DNA of 16,009 nt from Parachlamydiales bacterium (GTDB lineage Bacteria > Chlamydiota > Chlamydiia > Chlamydiales > JAJFMK01), in contig JAGVKY010000143.1 of assembly GCA_020050175.1 (NCBI GenBank), positions 1 to 16,009 of the forward strand, read 5' to 3'. The notes under the pieces were generated by a model. The model was not told the origin of the DNA, did not search any database, and worked only from the letters and a program-made list of their open reading frames with translations. The position numbers and the translations under genes are program-made. This document shows positions 1 to 6,782 of the stretch, one piece after another. Each line of letters begins with the position of its first letter. Position 1 is the first letter of the stretch.

Positions 1-815
1 CTAAAAGTTACAATCCAAGGGTGCCCCTTTAGAGAAATAAGAACCTGAGAAATAGGAATCCCCTCTTTCCCAGCCTGCACAATCATCTCCTTGGGGACTG
101 CTCCAATAATGACAATCTGCCAAAGCAAGTAAATAACAAGTGATAGCGTCACTCCTATAATAAGGGCAGATTTTAAAAGATTCCTATCCCTATTCAAATA
201 ACTTGTTAACGTCGGAATGATATTGTGAAAGCCAAACGCTGATAACAGAGTAGGAAGTGCGAAAAAGCTTGTTGAAAGAATGTAGGGCTTAAATCTTTCT
301 ACCTGAACTTGTGGAAAGGATACAAAAAGCAAAAGCCAAAAGGAGACAATGAGGCCTCCCATTAAAAGAGCATTTAATCGACCAACAAAGAGGGGGCCTG
401 CAAAAACCATGGCTCCAAAAATAGCGGTAAACAGAATCGGACCTCCTGATGAAACATTTAAGCCAATAGTTTCAAAGAGGTGATCTAGAAGAGGCGCTCC
501 TCCCGACACATACACAATGAGAAAGCAAAGATAGAGAAATAAAAAACTCCCTCCCGCCAGATATTTTCCCCACTTTCCCAGTAAATTTTCACTAATGGTC
601 ATCAAGTTGGCCCCTTCAGGGAACCACAATGTGACTTCCAAAAAGAGTAAGCCGGTAAAAAGCATCAGGCCATAGGCTAGAACATTCATCACAAGTGTAG
701 GAATCAATCCATTTTGTCCGGTGACAACCGGCAGCCCTAGCATGCCTGCACCAACACAAGTTCCCGTCACCAGCAGCGACGCCTGCAATAACCTACGACT
801 TCTCAAACTCAACAT
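1..815 (-). CDS. Aromatic amino acid permease, HAAAP family (TyrP-like), C-terminal part outside window
   Basis: An inner-membrane transporter that probably imports tyrosine or tryptophan by proton symport. The reading frame is open from the ATG at 815 to the left edge, giving 271 visible residues and no stop, so the C-terminal part lies outside the window. The start MLSLRSRRLLQASLLVTG followed by GTCVGAGMLGLPVVTG matches the first helix of TyrP/Mtr-type permeases, whose family signature is G(T/A)xxGAGMLxLP. The remainder is almost wholly hydrophobic helices joined by short loops, such as GKWGKYLAGGSFLFLYLCF and LIIGVTLSLVIYLLWQIVIV. The frame stays open upstream to a stop at 873-875 and contains a TTG at 869, but I chose 815 because it matches the family N-terminus. 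No good ribosome binding site is visible. The gene is divergent from mcsA. Chlamydiae are known to carry TyrP-like permeases because they take amino acids from the host. Exact substrate is unresolved. Confidence 0.82.
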   Translation of the reverse strand, partial: MLSLRSRRLLQASLLVTGTCVGAGMLGLPVVTGQNGLIPTLVMNVLAYGLMLFTGLLFLEVTLWFPEGANLMTISENLLGKWGKYLAGGSFLFLYLCFLIVYVSGGAPLLDHLFETIGLNVSSGGPILFTAIFGAMVFAGPLFVGRLNALLMGGLIVSFWLLLFVSFPQVQVERFKPYILSTSFFALPTLLSAFGFHNIIPTLTSYLNRDRNLLKSALIIGVTLSLVIYLLWQIVIIGAVPKEMIVQAGKEGIPISQVLISLKGHPWIVTF

Positions 816-888
816 TCGGACAATGATAATGACAACCCAAAGAGGAAACAATCCCCAAAGAAAAAACAAAATTCATTAGCGGATAGTT

Positions 889-917
889 TTGCAAATATTT
901 ATTTGAATCGATAGGAT
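889..917 (+). promoter_or_regulatory. Candidate sigma-70-type promoter for mcsAB
   Basis: TTGCAA (889-894) and TAGGAT (912-917) are separated by 17 bp. Each hexamer matches four of six consensus bases. Transcription would begin near 924, leaving a short leader that contains the GGGGGA ribosome binding site just before the mcsA ATG at 939. The spacing is ideal but the hexamers are only moderate, so this is tentative. Confidence 0.38.
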
Positions 918-938
918 GCGATTTTTGCGGGGGACTAA

Positions 939-1487
939 ATGGAGGAATTTCATAGGGAGGAGAAAGATCGTCCTCTTGAATGTACCGCCTGTCGTAAACA
1001 GGTAAAAGTCCTCTATACCCTTGTTATCCGAGATACTGTGACCGAACAGGTGATGTGTGCCGATTGCCCTGAGCTGAAGAGGAGGTTGCAGGGCTCGTCG
1101 ACTATGGCAGCTGTTGAAAGAACCTCTGGCGAAACAGGCCTTGCTTGTGGGACATGCGGCACAACTTTAGAGATGGTCAAGATGGGCCAATCTCTTGGAT
1201 GCAGCACCTGTTATTCGATTTTTTCTGACTTCATTCTCCAAGATCTCATTTCTCAAAAATGTTTGCCGGATCGGGTCGAAAAACAGAAAAAAACAATTCC
1301 TCTCCACATCGGCAAGATCAGAGGGAAAGTCCATACCATGAACACCTCTCTTAGACTTCTTGCCTTAAGCGAAGCCCTGCAAGAGACTTTAAAAAGAGAA
1401 GATTATGAGGAGGCTGCTCGCCTTCGGGACCAAATTAAAGAATTAACAGAAAACCACGAGAGGACAGATGGTGAAATTTCTCTCTGA
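939..1487 (+). CDS. mcsA: McsA-like zinc-finger / UVR-domain protein, activator partner of McsB
   Basis: A 182-residue cytosolic protein. It has four CxxC pairs (C15/C18, C40/C43, C70/C73, C88/C91), enough for two zinc sites, then an LHIGKIRGK segment, then a C-terminal UVR motif at about 140-171 (LSEALQETLKREDYEEAARL). This order is that of McsA, which in Firmicutes binds and activates the protein-arginine kinase McsB and works with ClpC and CtsR in proteolysis. A strong GGGGGA ribosome binding site ends five bases before the ATG. The gene overlaps mcsB by 20 bp, implying co-translation; the same pair is adjacent in C. trachomatis (from memory). UVR motifs also occur in UvrB/UvrC, but here there are no nuclease or helicase domains. 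No CtsR gene is visible nearby, so the Firmicute regulatory circuit need not exist here. Confidence 0.85.
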   Translation: MEEFHREEKDRPLECTACRKQVKVLYTLVIRDTVTEQVMCADCPELKRRLQGSSTMAAVERTSGETGLACGTCGTTLEMVKMGQSLGCSTCYSIFSDFILQDLISQKCLPDRVEKQKKTIPLHIGKIRGKVHTMNTSLRLLALSEALQETLKREDYEEAARLRDQIKELTENHERTDGEISL

Positions 1488-2517
1488 CCTCCCTAAAGAA
1501 ACTTTTTGGCATCACAATGATGGTGAGATTGAACTGATCGCCCTTTTGACGTTACGAAGAAATGTCGAACGTTTCCTTTTTCCCTCCAAGCTCGATAAAG
1601 AAAAAAGATCTCAGATCCTCTCTCTTTTAAGCCAAGAGCTCCTAAAAGCAGACCCTTCAGACAAGCTTTATTTAGGCGAAGAATGTTCCCCTATCGATAA
1701 GGAATGGCTGCAAGAGCACTACCTTCTTCCTTTCGTATTACAGGAAGCTTATCTGGGAGAAGGCTTTCTTTTGGATGCAGCAGGAAAATTTGGGGCTTTT
1801 TTTAACATTGGCGATCATCTGCAGCTCAGATTTCTAGGTGGAAAAGCAGAAATCAAAGAGGGGTGGGAGATCCTTTCTAAAAAGGATGACAAGCTACAGG
1901 AGAATTCACCCTTTGCTTTTTCTCCTTATTGGGGATTTTTAACAGCAAATCCCCAGGAGTCTGGAACTGGCCTCCAAGTCGAAGTTCTTTTACAGACGCC
2001 CGCGCTTTCCCTTTTTCGGGAAGAGGAAAGACACCTATTTGATTCGGACGATAGGATCGAATCCATTCAACTGTTTTCACAAGGGGCAGGGATCGAACGG
2101 GGATTGCTTCTTATCCGCAACCGCTCTTCTATTGGAATGAGTGAAGATCAAATTGTCTTATTGGTAGAAAATTTTTCCGACAAGGTGATCGCAAAAGAAA
2201 AAGCTCTGCGGCAAAAGTTAATCACCGAAGAAGAGGGGCCGACGAAAGATAGAGTCAGCCGAGCCTACGGACTTCTTGCCCACTCTTACCAAATTGAAAC
2301 CTTGGAGGCCATAGAGGCCCTAGGTTGGCTCAAATTTGGTCTAGAAGCTGGATGGCTTAAAGGTGTAGATAATAAAAAATTAAATAGCCTTCTGATCGAA
2401 GTAAGGCGGGGTCATTTGACCCGTCGCATCAACAGCGAAGCGACTCGAGAAGAGCTGCTTCATAGAAGGGCCGAGCTCCTGCATCAGGAGCTCAAAGGCA
2501 CGGAATTATTGGTGTGA
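1468..2517 (+). CDS. mcsB: McsB-like ATP:guanido phosphotransferase homologue, divergent and possibly non-catalytic
   Basis: A 349-residue protein, close to the usual McsB length of about 360. McsB phosphorylates arginines of damaged proteins and marks them for ClpC-ClpP. The fold is recognisable by collinear blocks: LRRNVERFLFP (29-39), NIGDHLQLRF (113-122), FAFSPYWGFLTANPQESGTG (149-168), TPAL (177-180) and SSIGMSEDQIVLLVENF (220-236). Several catalytic positions differ from Bacillus McsB. The SRIR arginines before LARN are replaced by LLTL, the Glu of NEEDH is Gly (NIGDH), and the cysteine loop SCPTNVGTGLR reads ANPQESGTGLQ. The only cysteine in the protein is C73, away from that loop. The start overlaps the mcsA 3' end and is preceded by GAGGACAG. 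I am confident of the homology but not of kinase activity; a phosphoarginine-binding or scaffold role with McsA is plausible inference. Confidence 0.8.
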   Translation: MVKFLSDLPKETFWHHNDGEIELIALLTLRRNVERFLFPSKLDKEKRSQILSLLSQELLKADPSDKLYLGEECSPIDKEWLQEHYLLPFVLQEAYLGEGFLLDAAGKFGAFFNIGDHLQLRFLGGKAEIKEGWEILSKKDDKLQENSPFAFSPYWGFLTANPQESGTGLQVEVLLQTPALSLFREEERHLFDSDDRIESIQLFSQGAGIERGLLLIRNRSSIGMSEDQIVLLVENFSDKVIAKEKALRQKLITEEEGPTKDRVSRAYGLLAHSYQIETLEAIEALGWLKFGLEAGWLKGVDNKKLNSLLIEVRRGHLTRRINSEATREELLHRRAELLHQELKGTELLV

Positions 2518-2549
2518 AAAAGTTCTTTAAAACTCAAAAGAACTTTTTT
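2517..2549. terminator. Bidirectional terminator between mcsB and rpsT
   Basis: A 12-bp perfect inverted repeat, AAAAAGTTCTTT (2517-2528) and AAAGAACTTTTT (2537-2548), with an 8-nt loop. A T-run follows on the plus strand, and the complementary A-run gives a T-run on the minus strand. It starts at the last base of the mcsB stop and lies 7 bp beyond the rpsT stop, so it can serve both converging genes. Confidence 0.8.
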
Positions 2550-2555
2550 CAAAAT

Positions 2556-2843
2556 CTAAGCTGCTGCAGGGACTTTAGTAGCAAGACGGGACTTAGTGCG
2601 GCTTGCCTTATTAGGCTTAATAATCCCTTTTTTAACACCTTTGTCCATCAAGCTATAGACCTCTTTAAGCTCAAGTTCAGCCTTGGTGTTATCTTTATTA
2701 CCAAGAGCTTCTTGAAGCGCCTTAATCCGAGTCTTTATTTTGGACTTGTAGGCCCTGTTACGAGCGTTTCTTTTCAAACTTTGCAAATGGCGCTTTTGCG
2801 CTGTTGGCCGTCTTTCTTTCTTTTTTTGTGGCTCATCTGCCAT
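2556..2843 (-). CDS. rpsT: 30S ribosomal protein S20
   Basis: A 95-residue very basic protein that binds 16S rRNA in the body of the small subunit. The sequence begins MADEPQKKKERRPTAQKR and continues with the S20 pattern of an Arg/Lys-rich N-terminal helix (SLKRNARNRAYKSKIKTRIK), an acidic middle, and a second basic stretch ending near GVKKGIIKPNKASRTKSRLA. Length is slightly above the 87 residues of E. coli S20. AAGGG lies about five bases before the ATG at 2843. It has its own strong promoter at 2880-2909 and a shared terminator at 2517-2549, so it looks monocistronic. A long plus-strand frame opposite it (2514-2960) is an antisense artefact. Confidence 0.96.
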   Translation of the reverse strand: MADEPQKKKERRPTAQKRHLQSLKRNARNRAYKSKIKTRIKALQEALGNKDNTKAELELKEVYSLMDKGVKKGIIKPNKASRTKSRLATKVPAAA

Positions 2844-2879
2844 GGGACCCTTGACCTTAATCGAGAATTTTTGGACTCA

Positions 2880-2909
2880 ATTATATCTTTAGAGGACCTA
2901 ATTCGTCAA
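2880..2909 (-). promoter_or_regulatory. Strong sigma-70/sigma-66-type promoter of rpsT
   Basis: On the minus strand TTGACG (2904-2909) is followed after 18 bp by a perfect TATAAT (2880-2885). Transcription would start near 2873, about 30 nt before the rpsT ATG. It lies in the divergent rpsT-corA gap. Five of six and six of six consensus matches make it the best promoter in the window. Confidence 0.78.
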
Positions 2910-2946
2910 AAAGGAAAGTCACCACGGCTGCTTTATAAGGAGTTGT

Positions 2947-3993
2947 ATGGAATCGGGTGAATCTAAGAACCGCTACCCGCATAGCCCAATCGAGCAAAAA
3001 GAACCAGAACCCGAAACAACTTTTTATGTTCTTTATTACGACGCTTCAGGTTTTCGGGAAGAGGAAATTGAATTAAAAAATTTAAATATTCCGAAAGACG
3101 AAAAAGGGGTCACCTGGATCAATATACCCGCCCCCTTAAACCCCAGCCTTCTTGAAACTATTGGGGAAAAATTCCAACTCCACCCCCTTTTATTAGAAGA
3201 CCTTCTTTTTGGGCAGCGCCCCAAACTCGACGACTACGGGGATTACATATTTCTCCTCTCTCACCTCCTCGAGTTTAATCCCGATTCCAATGAGGTCGAT
3301 GATCATCAAATTGGGATAGTCATGGGGAGCCATTATGTCCTTTCATTTTCTGATAAATATGGACATCTTTTTAAGCCGATCAGAGAAAAAATTAAAAAGG
3401 GGAGTAAACGAATCCGCTCTCAAGGGGCAGACTACTTAACCTATTCTTTAGTGGATCACTTGTTAAATCATTCGTTCCTAGTATTAGAATCCATCGAAGA
3501 CCGTTTCGATATGCTTGAAAAAAAACTTATTGAGAAACCCGATCCCCACCTTTTAGTGGAGATTGAGTGGTCCAAGCGCCAAACGGCCACCCTCCGCCGC
3601 AGCATCGTGCCGATGCGGGAGGCAATCCACCGCCTGCGCCTACTAGATTCCGACCTGATCACTCCAGACACCCGAGTTTTTTTAAACGACATTTACGACC
3701 ATGTCATTCAATCGATTGAAATGATCGAATCTTTCCGTGAGAGTTCATCTGGAATGTTGGAGGTACACCTGCTTAATTTGAACCAGCGGATGAATGACAT
3801 CATGAAGGTTCTAACGCTTGTTGCTACGATCTTTGTTCCCCTCACGTTTTTCGCCACCGTTTTTGGCATGAACTTTGAATACATGCCCGAACTCAAACTT
3901 AGATGGGCCTACCCAGCATTCTGGGGCCTTATTGTCCTTGTCAGTGGTGGGATGATCACTTATTTCTACAAAAAGGGCTGGCTAAGCTCTTAG
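2947..3993 (+). CDS. corA: CorA-family magnesium (divalent cation) transporter
   Basis: A 348-residue CorA channel subunit. The long cytosolic N-terminal domain (about 1-285) carries the expected charged helices, including DRFDMLEKKLIEKPD and the stalk helix running into LNLNQRMNDIMKVLTLVATI. TM1 covers about 286-306 and ends in the signature GMN at 307-309 (VFGMNFEYMPEL). TM2 is about 320-341 (AYPAFWGLIVLVSGGMITYF), with a basic C-terminus (YKKGWLSS). CorA works as a homopentamer that imports Mg2+ down the membrane potential. An AAGGAG ribosome binding site ends five bases before the ATG. The gene is divergent from rpsT and 22 bp before the Sel1-repeat gene. The GMN followed by E-x-MPEL is typical of the Thermotoga-type branch. 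Related zinc transporters (ZntB) cannot be strictly excluded. Confidence 0.93.
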   Translation: MESGESKNRYPHSPIEQKEPEPETTFYVLYYDASGFREEEIELKNLNIPKDEKGVTWINIPAPLNPSLLETIGEKFQLHPLLLEDLLFGQRPKLDDYGDYIFLLSHLLEFNPDSNEVDDHQIGIVMGSHYVLSFSDKYGHLFKPIREKIKKGSKRIRSQGADYLTYSLVDHLLNHSFLVLESIEDRFDMLEKKLIEKPDPHLLVEIEWSKRQTATLRRSIVPMREAIHRLRLLDSDLITPDTRVFLNDIYDHVIQSIEMIESFRESSSGMLEVHLLNLNQRMNDIMKVLTLVATIFVPLTFFATVFGMNFEYMPELKLRWAYPAFWGLIVLVSGGMITYFYKKGWLSS

Positions 3994-4004
3994 CTTTTAT
4001 TGTT
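3981..4004 (+). terminator. Possible weak terminator at the end of corA
   Basis: GCTAAG...CTTAGC (3981-3994) forms a 5-6 bp stem with a tiny loop that overlaps the corA stop codon, followed by TTTTATTGTT. The short stem makes it weak; it may allow read-through into the Sel1-repeat gene. Confidence 0.35.
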
Positions 4005-4015
4005 AATTAAGACAG

Positions 4016-4993
4016 ATGTTAACCTTAATTGACTTTATGGCTATTTATCTTATTCCCACTCTGCTTGTAAACATCGATCAATTTTGCGACTACATTCCGG
4101 TTATAAGCACACTTACAAATCTAGTTGATCTCGTTGCTAAATGCATTTTGAAGTTAGTAAAAAACCCCCAATTATTTTTTGGAAATCACTATTTCCGCCA
4201 CTTGGACAACAAAAGCTTTTCAAGATGTTTTACTTTACTATTTTTTGGAATTGCAAATTTGATGATTGGAATCATTGACTTTGTTGCTTTGCACAAAAAA
4301 ATTACCACCTTTAGCAACGCAATGGATGTTATCGAAGAGAACCCAAAGGAAGGAATTAAAAAAATTTTTCAGGCAGCAAAACTTGGTCATGTCACCTCTA
4401 TGCATTACATGGGTAACTATTACATGCGCAATGGCGGAAAAGCTGATATTATTGAAGCCATGAAATGGCATAGAAAGGCCGCTGACGCAGGCTACAGCCG
4501 TTCTTTATTTCCTTTAGGAAGCGCATTTTTTTCCCAGCGGACATTTAATCCACTTGAAGGTTACAAAGTTTTTCACGAATTAACCTATAAACATCGCCAT
4601 CCAAAGGGGATTTACCATCTCGCCCTGTGCTACCTGAAGGGGGATGGGGTAGCTATTAACGTTCCTGAAGCCCTTCGTCTTCTAAACCTAGCTTGTCATA
4701 AGAACTTTGCAGAAGCTTTTACAACTTTAGGAGATCTATACAAAAAAGGTGAAGTGGTCGAAATGGATCTCAAAAGATCTTTTGAATTTTTCCTTAAGTC
4801 AGCCAAATTGAATTCCCCTTTTGGAATGTCTCGTGTTGGTTTCGCTCTAATTGAAGGCAAAGGGATAGAAATGGATGAAGAGGAGGGAATTGGTTGGCTG
4901 GAACGAGCTGCCGAAAGTGGTGACGAGGAAGCACAATACTACTTATACCAACTTAACAAAAACAGGGCCGACCTTCCTCCTATTCAAGCATAA
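4016..4993 (+). CDS. Sel1-like repeat protein with hydrophobic N-terminal domain
   Basis: A 325-residue protein of unknown specific function. Residues 1-95 contain hydrophobic stretches (FMAIYLIPTLLV, TLTNLVDLVAKCILKLV, CFTLLFFGIANLMIGIIDFV) suggesting membrane association. From about 123 to 302 there are five Sel1-like units, for example IYHLALCYLKGDGVAINVPE and MSRVGFALIEGKGIEMDEEE, each with the AL.LG..Y..G.G...D...A..W...AA..G layout; the second unit (159-195) is degenerate. Sel1 repeats make alpha-solenoids that bind other proteins; in intracellular bacteria such as Legionella and Coxiella several act at the host interface, so a host-related or envelope role is an inference only. There is no cleavable signal peptide that I can identify. 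The ribosome binding site before the ATG is poor; a second ATG at 4037 is an alternative start. Confidence 0.78.
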   Translation: MLTLIDFMAIYLIPTLLVNIDQFCDYIPVISTLTNLVDLVAKCILKLVKNPQLFFGNHYFRHLDNKSFSRCFTLLFFGIANLMIGIIDFVALHKKITTFSNAMDVIEENPKEGIKKIFQAAKLGHVTSMHYMGNYYMRNGGKADIIEAMKWHRKAADAGYSRSLFPLGSAFFSQRTFNPLEGYKVFHELTYKHRHPKGIYHLALCYLKGDGVAINVPEALRLLNLACHKNFAEAFTTLGDLYKKGEVVEMDLKRSFEFFLKSAKLNSPFGMSRVGFALIEGKGIEMDEEEGIGWLERAAESGDEEAQYYLYQLNKNRADLPPIQA

Positions 4994-5362
4994 AATTTGC
5001 TGTAGAATTTGTCGTAAAGCTCATCAAGTTGTCAAATTGAACTGTTCACAACTTCCACAATACAAATATATTTTTTAAATTTCGACCCCACAATACTACC
5101 TCACCCTAAAAATACATTCAATTTTTGAATTGGTTGCAATAAATGCAAATCGTTGTAAATTAGACTGAAGGGCAGAATTCTCCCATTCAAACTATTGTTT
5201 GGCTTGCGACCAAAGAGCCCCCTTGTTAACCTTTCGGACCGAAAAGGCCCCTGGCGACTCTGTGGAAAGGTTGTTCATAACTTTTTTACTTGCTTTAAAC
5301 GACAACCTTGTGCGAAGAACTGGAATTTAAAACCAAATTTGAATTTAACGACTTTCGGTCCG
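4994..5362. other. dnaA leader region: AT-rich DNA with DnaA-box-like sites, no gene
   Basis: This 369-bp stretch holds no recognisable gene. It contains a T/A-rich block (5060-5083) and several 9-mers close to the DnaA box TTATNCACA. Two abut each other: CTGTTCACA (5042-5050) and ACTTCCACA (5051-5059). CTTTCCACA lies on the minus strand near 5261-5269 and TTGTTCATA near 5271-5279. None is perfect; most match seven of nine. The dnaA frame stays open upstream to a possible start at 5195, but the 56 extra residues look like translated leader. DnaA autoregulation, or less likely a replication origin, are the candidate roles. Confidence 0.45.
5045..5072 (+). promoter_or_regulatory. Candidate dnaA promoter overlapping DnaA-box-like sites
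   Basis: TTCACA (5045-5050) and TATATT (5067-5072) each match five of six consensus bases with a 16-bp spacer. The -35 hexamer lies inside the CTGTTCACA 9-mer and the spacer contains ACTTCCACA, so DnaA binding here would block the promoter. The implied leader to the chosen dnaA start would be about 285 nt, which is long and weakens the call. Confidence 0.35.
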
Positions 5363-6715
5363 ATGTTAGCTTGTGATACCCATACCTCATGGGAACAGTT
5401 CCTTTGTTTTGTACGTGAGCGGTGCTCAGCCACCGCTTTCGAAAACTGGTTTTCTCCTATTCGAGTGGTTGAATCCACTGAACATGAGATTACCCTTGAA
5501 ATCCCGAACATCTTTGTTAAGGAGTATCTCCTTTCCAATTTTGGCGAGGATTTAAAAGCCTTTTTACCTGTCCGGGAAAATGGGGAGGTGGCCATCACTT
5601 TCACCATTGCTGCGCAGAAGCCTAAAAAGCATCAGCCCGTCGTTGAAGTCAAAGAAACAGCTCCACCACCTTCTACAGAAGATAGTCGGCTGATCCGCCT
5701 CAACCCGAACTATCGATTCTCAACTTTTATTGAGGGCTCTTCAAATCAGTTTGTGAAATCGGCTGCGATGGGTGTTGCTTCCCGTCCAGGGCAATCTTAC
5801 AACCCTCTTTTCATCCATGGAGGCGTAGGGCTTGGCAAGACACATATTCTCCACAGTATTGGCCAGTTTGTTCAAGAAAATCATAAGCGGTTGAAAGTGC
5901 AGTGCATCACCACTGAAGCATTTATCAATGAATTAGTCGATTCGCTAAGGAATAAATCTGTCGAAAAGATGAAGCGTTTCTACCGCTCTGATGTCGACAT
6001 CCTCCTTGTCGACGATATCCAATTTTTACAAAACCGCCTCAACTTTGAAGAAGAGTTTTGCAATACTTTTGAGACGCTCATCCATCAGAATAAACAAATT
6101 GTCATCACTTCGGATAAGCCTCCGGCTCAATTAAAACTCTCCGAGAGAATGATTGCTCGGATGGAATGGGGCCTTGTCGCCCATATGGGGATGCCTGACC
6201 TAGAAACACGTGTTGCCATTCTACAACATAAAGCCGAGCTCAAAGGGCTTAACATTCCTAGCAATGTAGCCTTCTTTATTGCAGAGCACATTCAAAATAA
6301 CGTCCGCCAATTGGAAGGGGCGATCAACCGTCTTTCCGCCCATTGCCGACTTCTCGACATGAACATCACCGAAGAGCTTGTGGAAGAGAGCCTCCGCGAA
6401 ATGCTGCAGCGTGCTCCAAAAGACAAGATCACGATTGAGCAAATTTTGAAGAGCGTGGCTGCTGTTTTCCAAGTCCCTGTCATGGCCCTGCGTGGAAATG
6501 CCAGGACAAAAGATGTAGCGCTTCCCCGCCAGGTGGCGATGTATCTGGCGAAGGAGATGATCAATGAGTCGCTTCTTATGTTGGGCGTCCATTTCGGCAA
6601 GACCCACTCCACCATTCTCCACGCCTGCAAAACGGTGAAAGAGAAAATGGAGAAGGACGAAATCCTCCGCCGCCAAATCCACATCATCCGCCGCAACGTC
6701 GGTACCGCCGCATAA
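5363..6715 (+). CDS. dnaA: Chromosomal replication initiator protein DnaA
   Basis: A 450-residue AAA+ ATPase that binds DnaA boxes and opens the origin. Domain I is at about 1-85 (MLACDTHTSWEQFLCFVRER then NWFSPIRV). A short Pro-rich linker follows. Domain III starts near NPNYRFSTFIEGSSNQFVKS, with Walker A GGVGLGKTH (153-161), Walker B ILLVDDIQF (213-221) and an arginine-bearing MEWGLVAHMGMPDLETR segment. Domain IV carries the DNA-binding signature HFGKTHSTILHACKT (410-424), with KTHST where most bacteria have RDHTT. I chose the ATG at 5363 because chlamydial DnaA starts with a similar ML-C-x-x-x-S-TWEQF sequence and the length of about 450 fits; an upstream in-frame start at 5195 would add 56 atypical residues. 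The ribosome binding site is poor. Chlamydiae commonly have two dnaA genes; this resembles the copy near nqr2-5 in C. trachomatis (from memory). Confidence 0.95.
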   Translation: MLACDTHTSWEQFLCFVRERCSATAFENWFSPIRVVESTEHEITLEIPNIFVKEYLLSNFGEDLKAFLPVRENGEVAITFTIAAQKPKKHQPVVEVKETAPPPSTEDSRLIRLNPNYRFSTFIEGSSNQFVKSAAMGVASRPGQSYNPLFIHGGVGLGKTHILHSIGQFVQENHKRLKVQCITTEAFINELVDSLRNKSVEKMKRFYRSDVDILLVDDIQFLQNRLNFEEEFCNTFETLIHQNKQIVITSDKPPAQLKLSERMIARMEWGLVAHMGMPDLETRVAILQHKAELKGLNIPSNVAFFIAEHIQNNVRQLEGAINRLSAHCRLLDMNITEELVEESLREMLQRAPKDKITIEQILKSVAAVFQVPVMALRGNARTKDVALPRQVAMYLAKEMINESLLMLGVHFGKTHSTILHACKTVKEKMEKDEILRRQIHIIRRNVGTAA

Positions 6716-6717
6716 AA

Positions 6718-6763
6718 AAAAGGCCTGTCTTGCGATTTTTGCAAATCGAAAGATAGGCCTTTT
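6718..6763. terminator. Strong bidirectional terminator between dnaA and the MBL-fold gene
   Basis: Two 21-nt arms (6718-6738 and 6743-6763) pair with one mismatch and one G-U pair around a TTGC loop. The outer ends are AAAAGGCCT and AGGCCTTTT, giving U-runs on both strands. It begins 2 bp after the dnaA stop and lies 19 bp beyond the stop of the converging gene. Confidence 0.9.
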
Positions 6764-6782
6764 AGGTGAGAGAGGTAAGCTT

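Noticed and set aside
2514..2960. 148-codon plus-strand frame overlapping rpsT
   Set aside because: It lies antisense to the clear S20 gene, contains the bidirectional terminator and has no recognisable domain.
4994..5362. Replication origin
   Set aside because: DnaA-box-like 9-mers are all imperfect and chlamydial dnaA genes need not mark the origin, so I report only a leader with possible DnaA sites.
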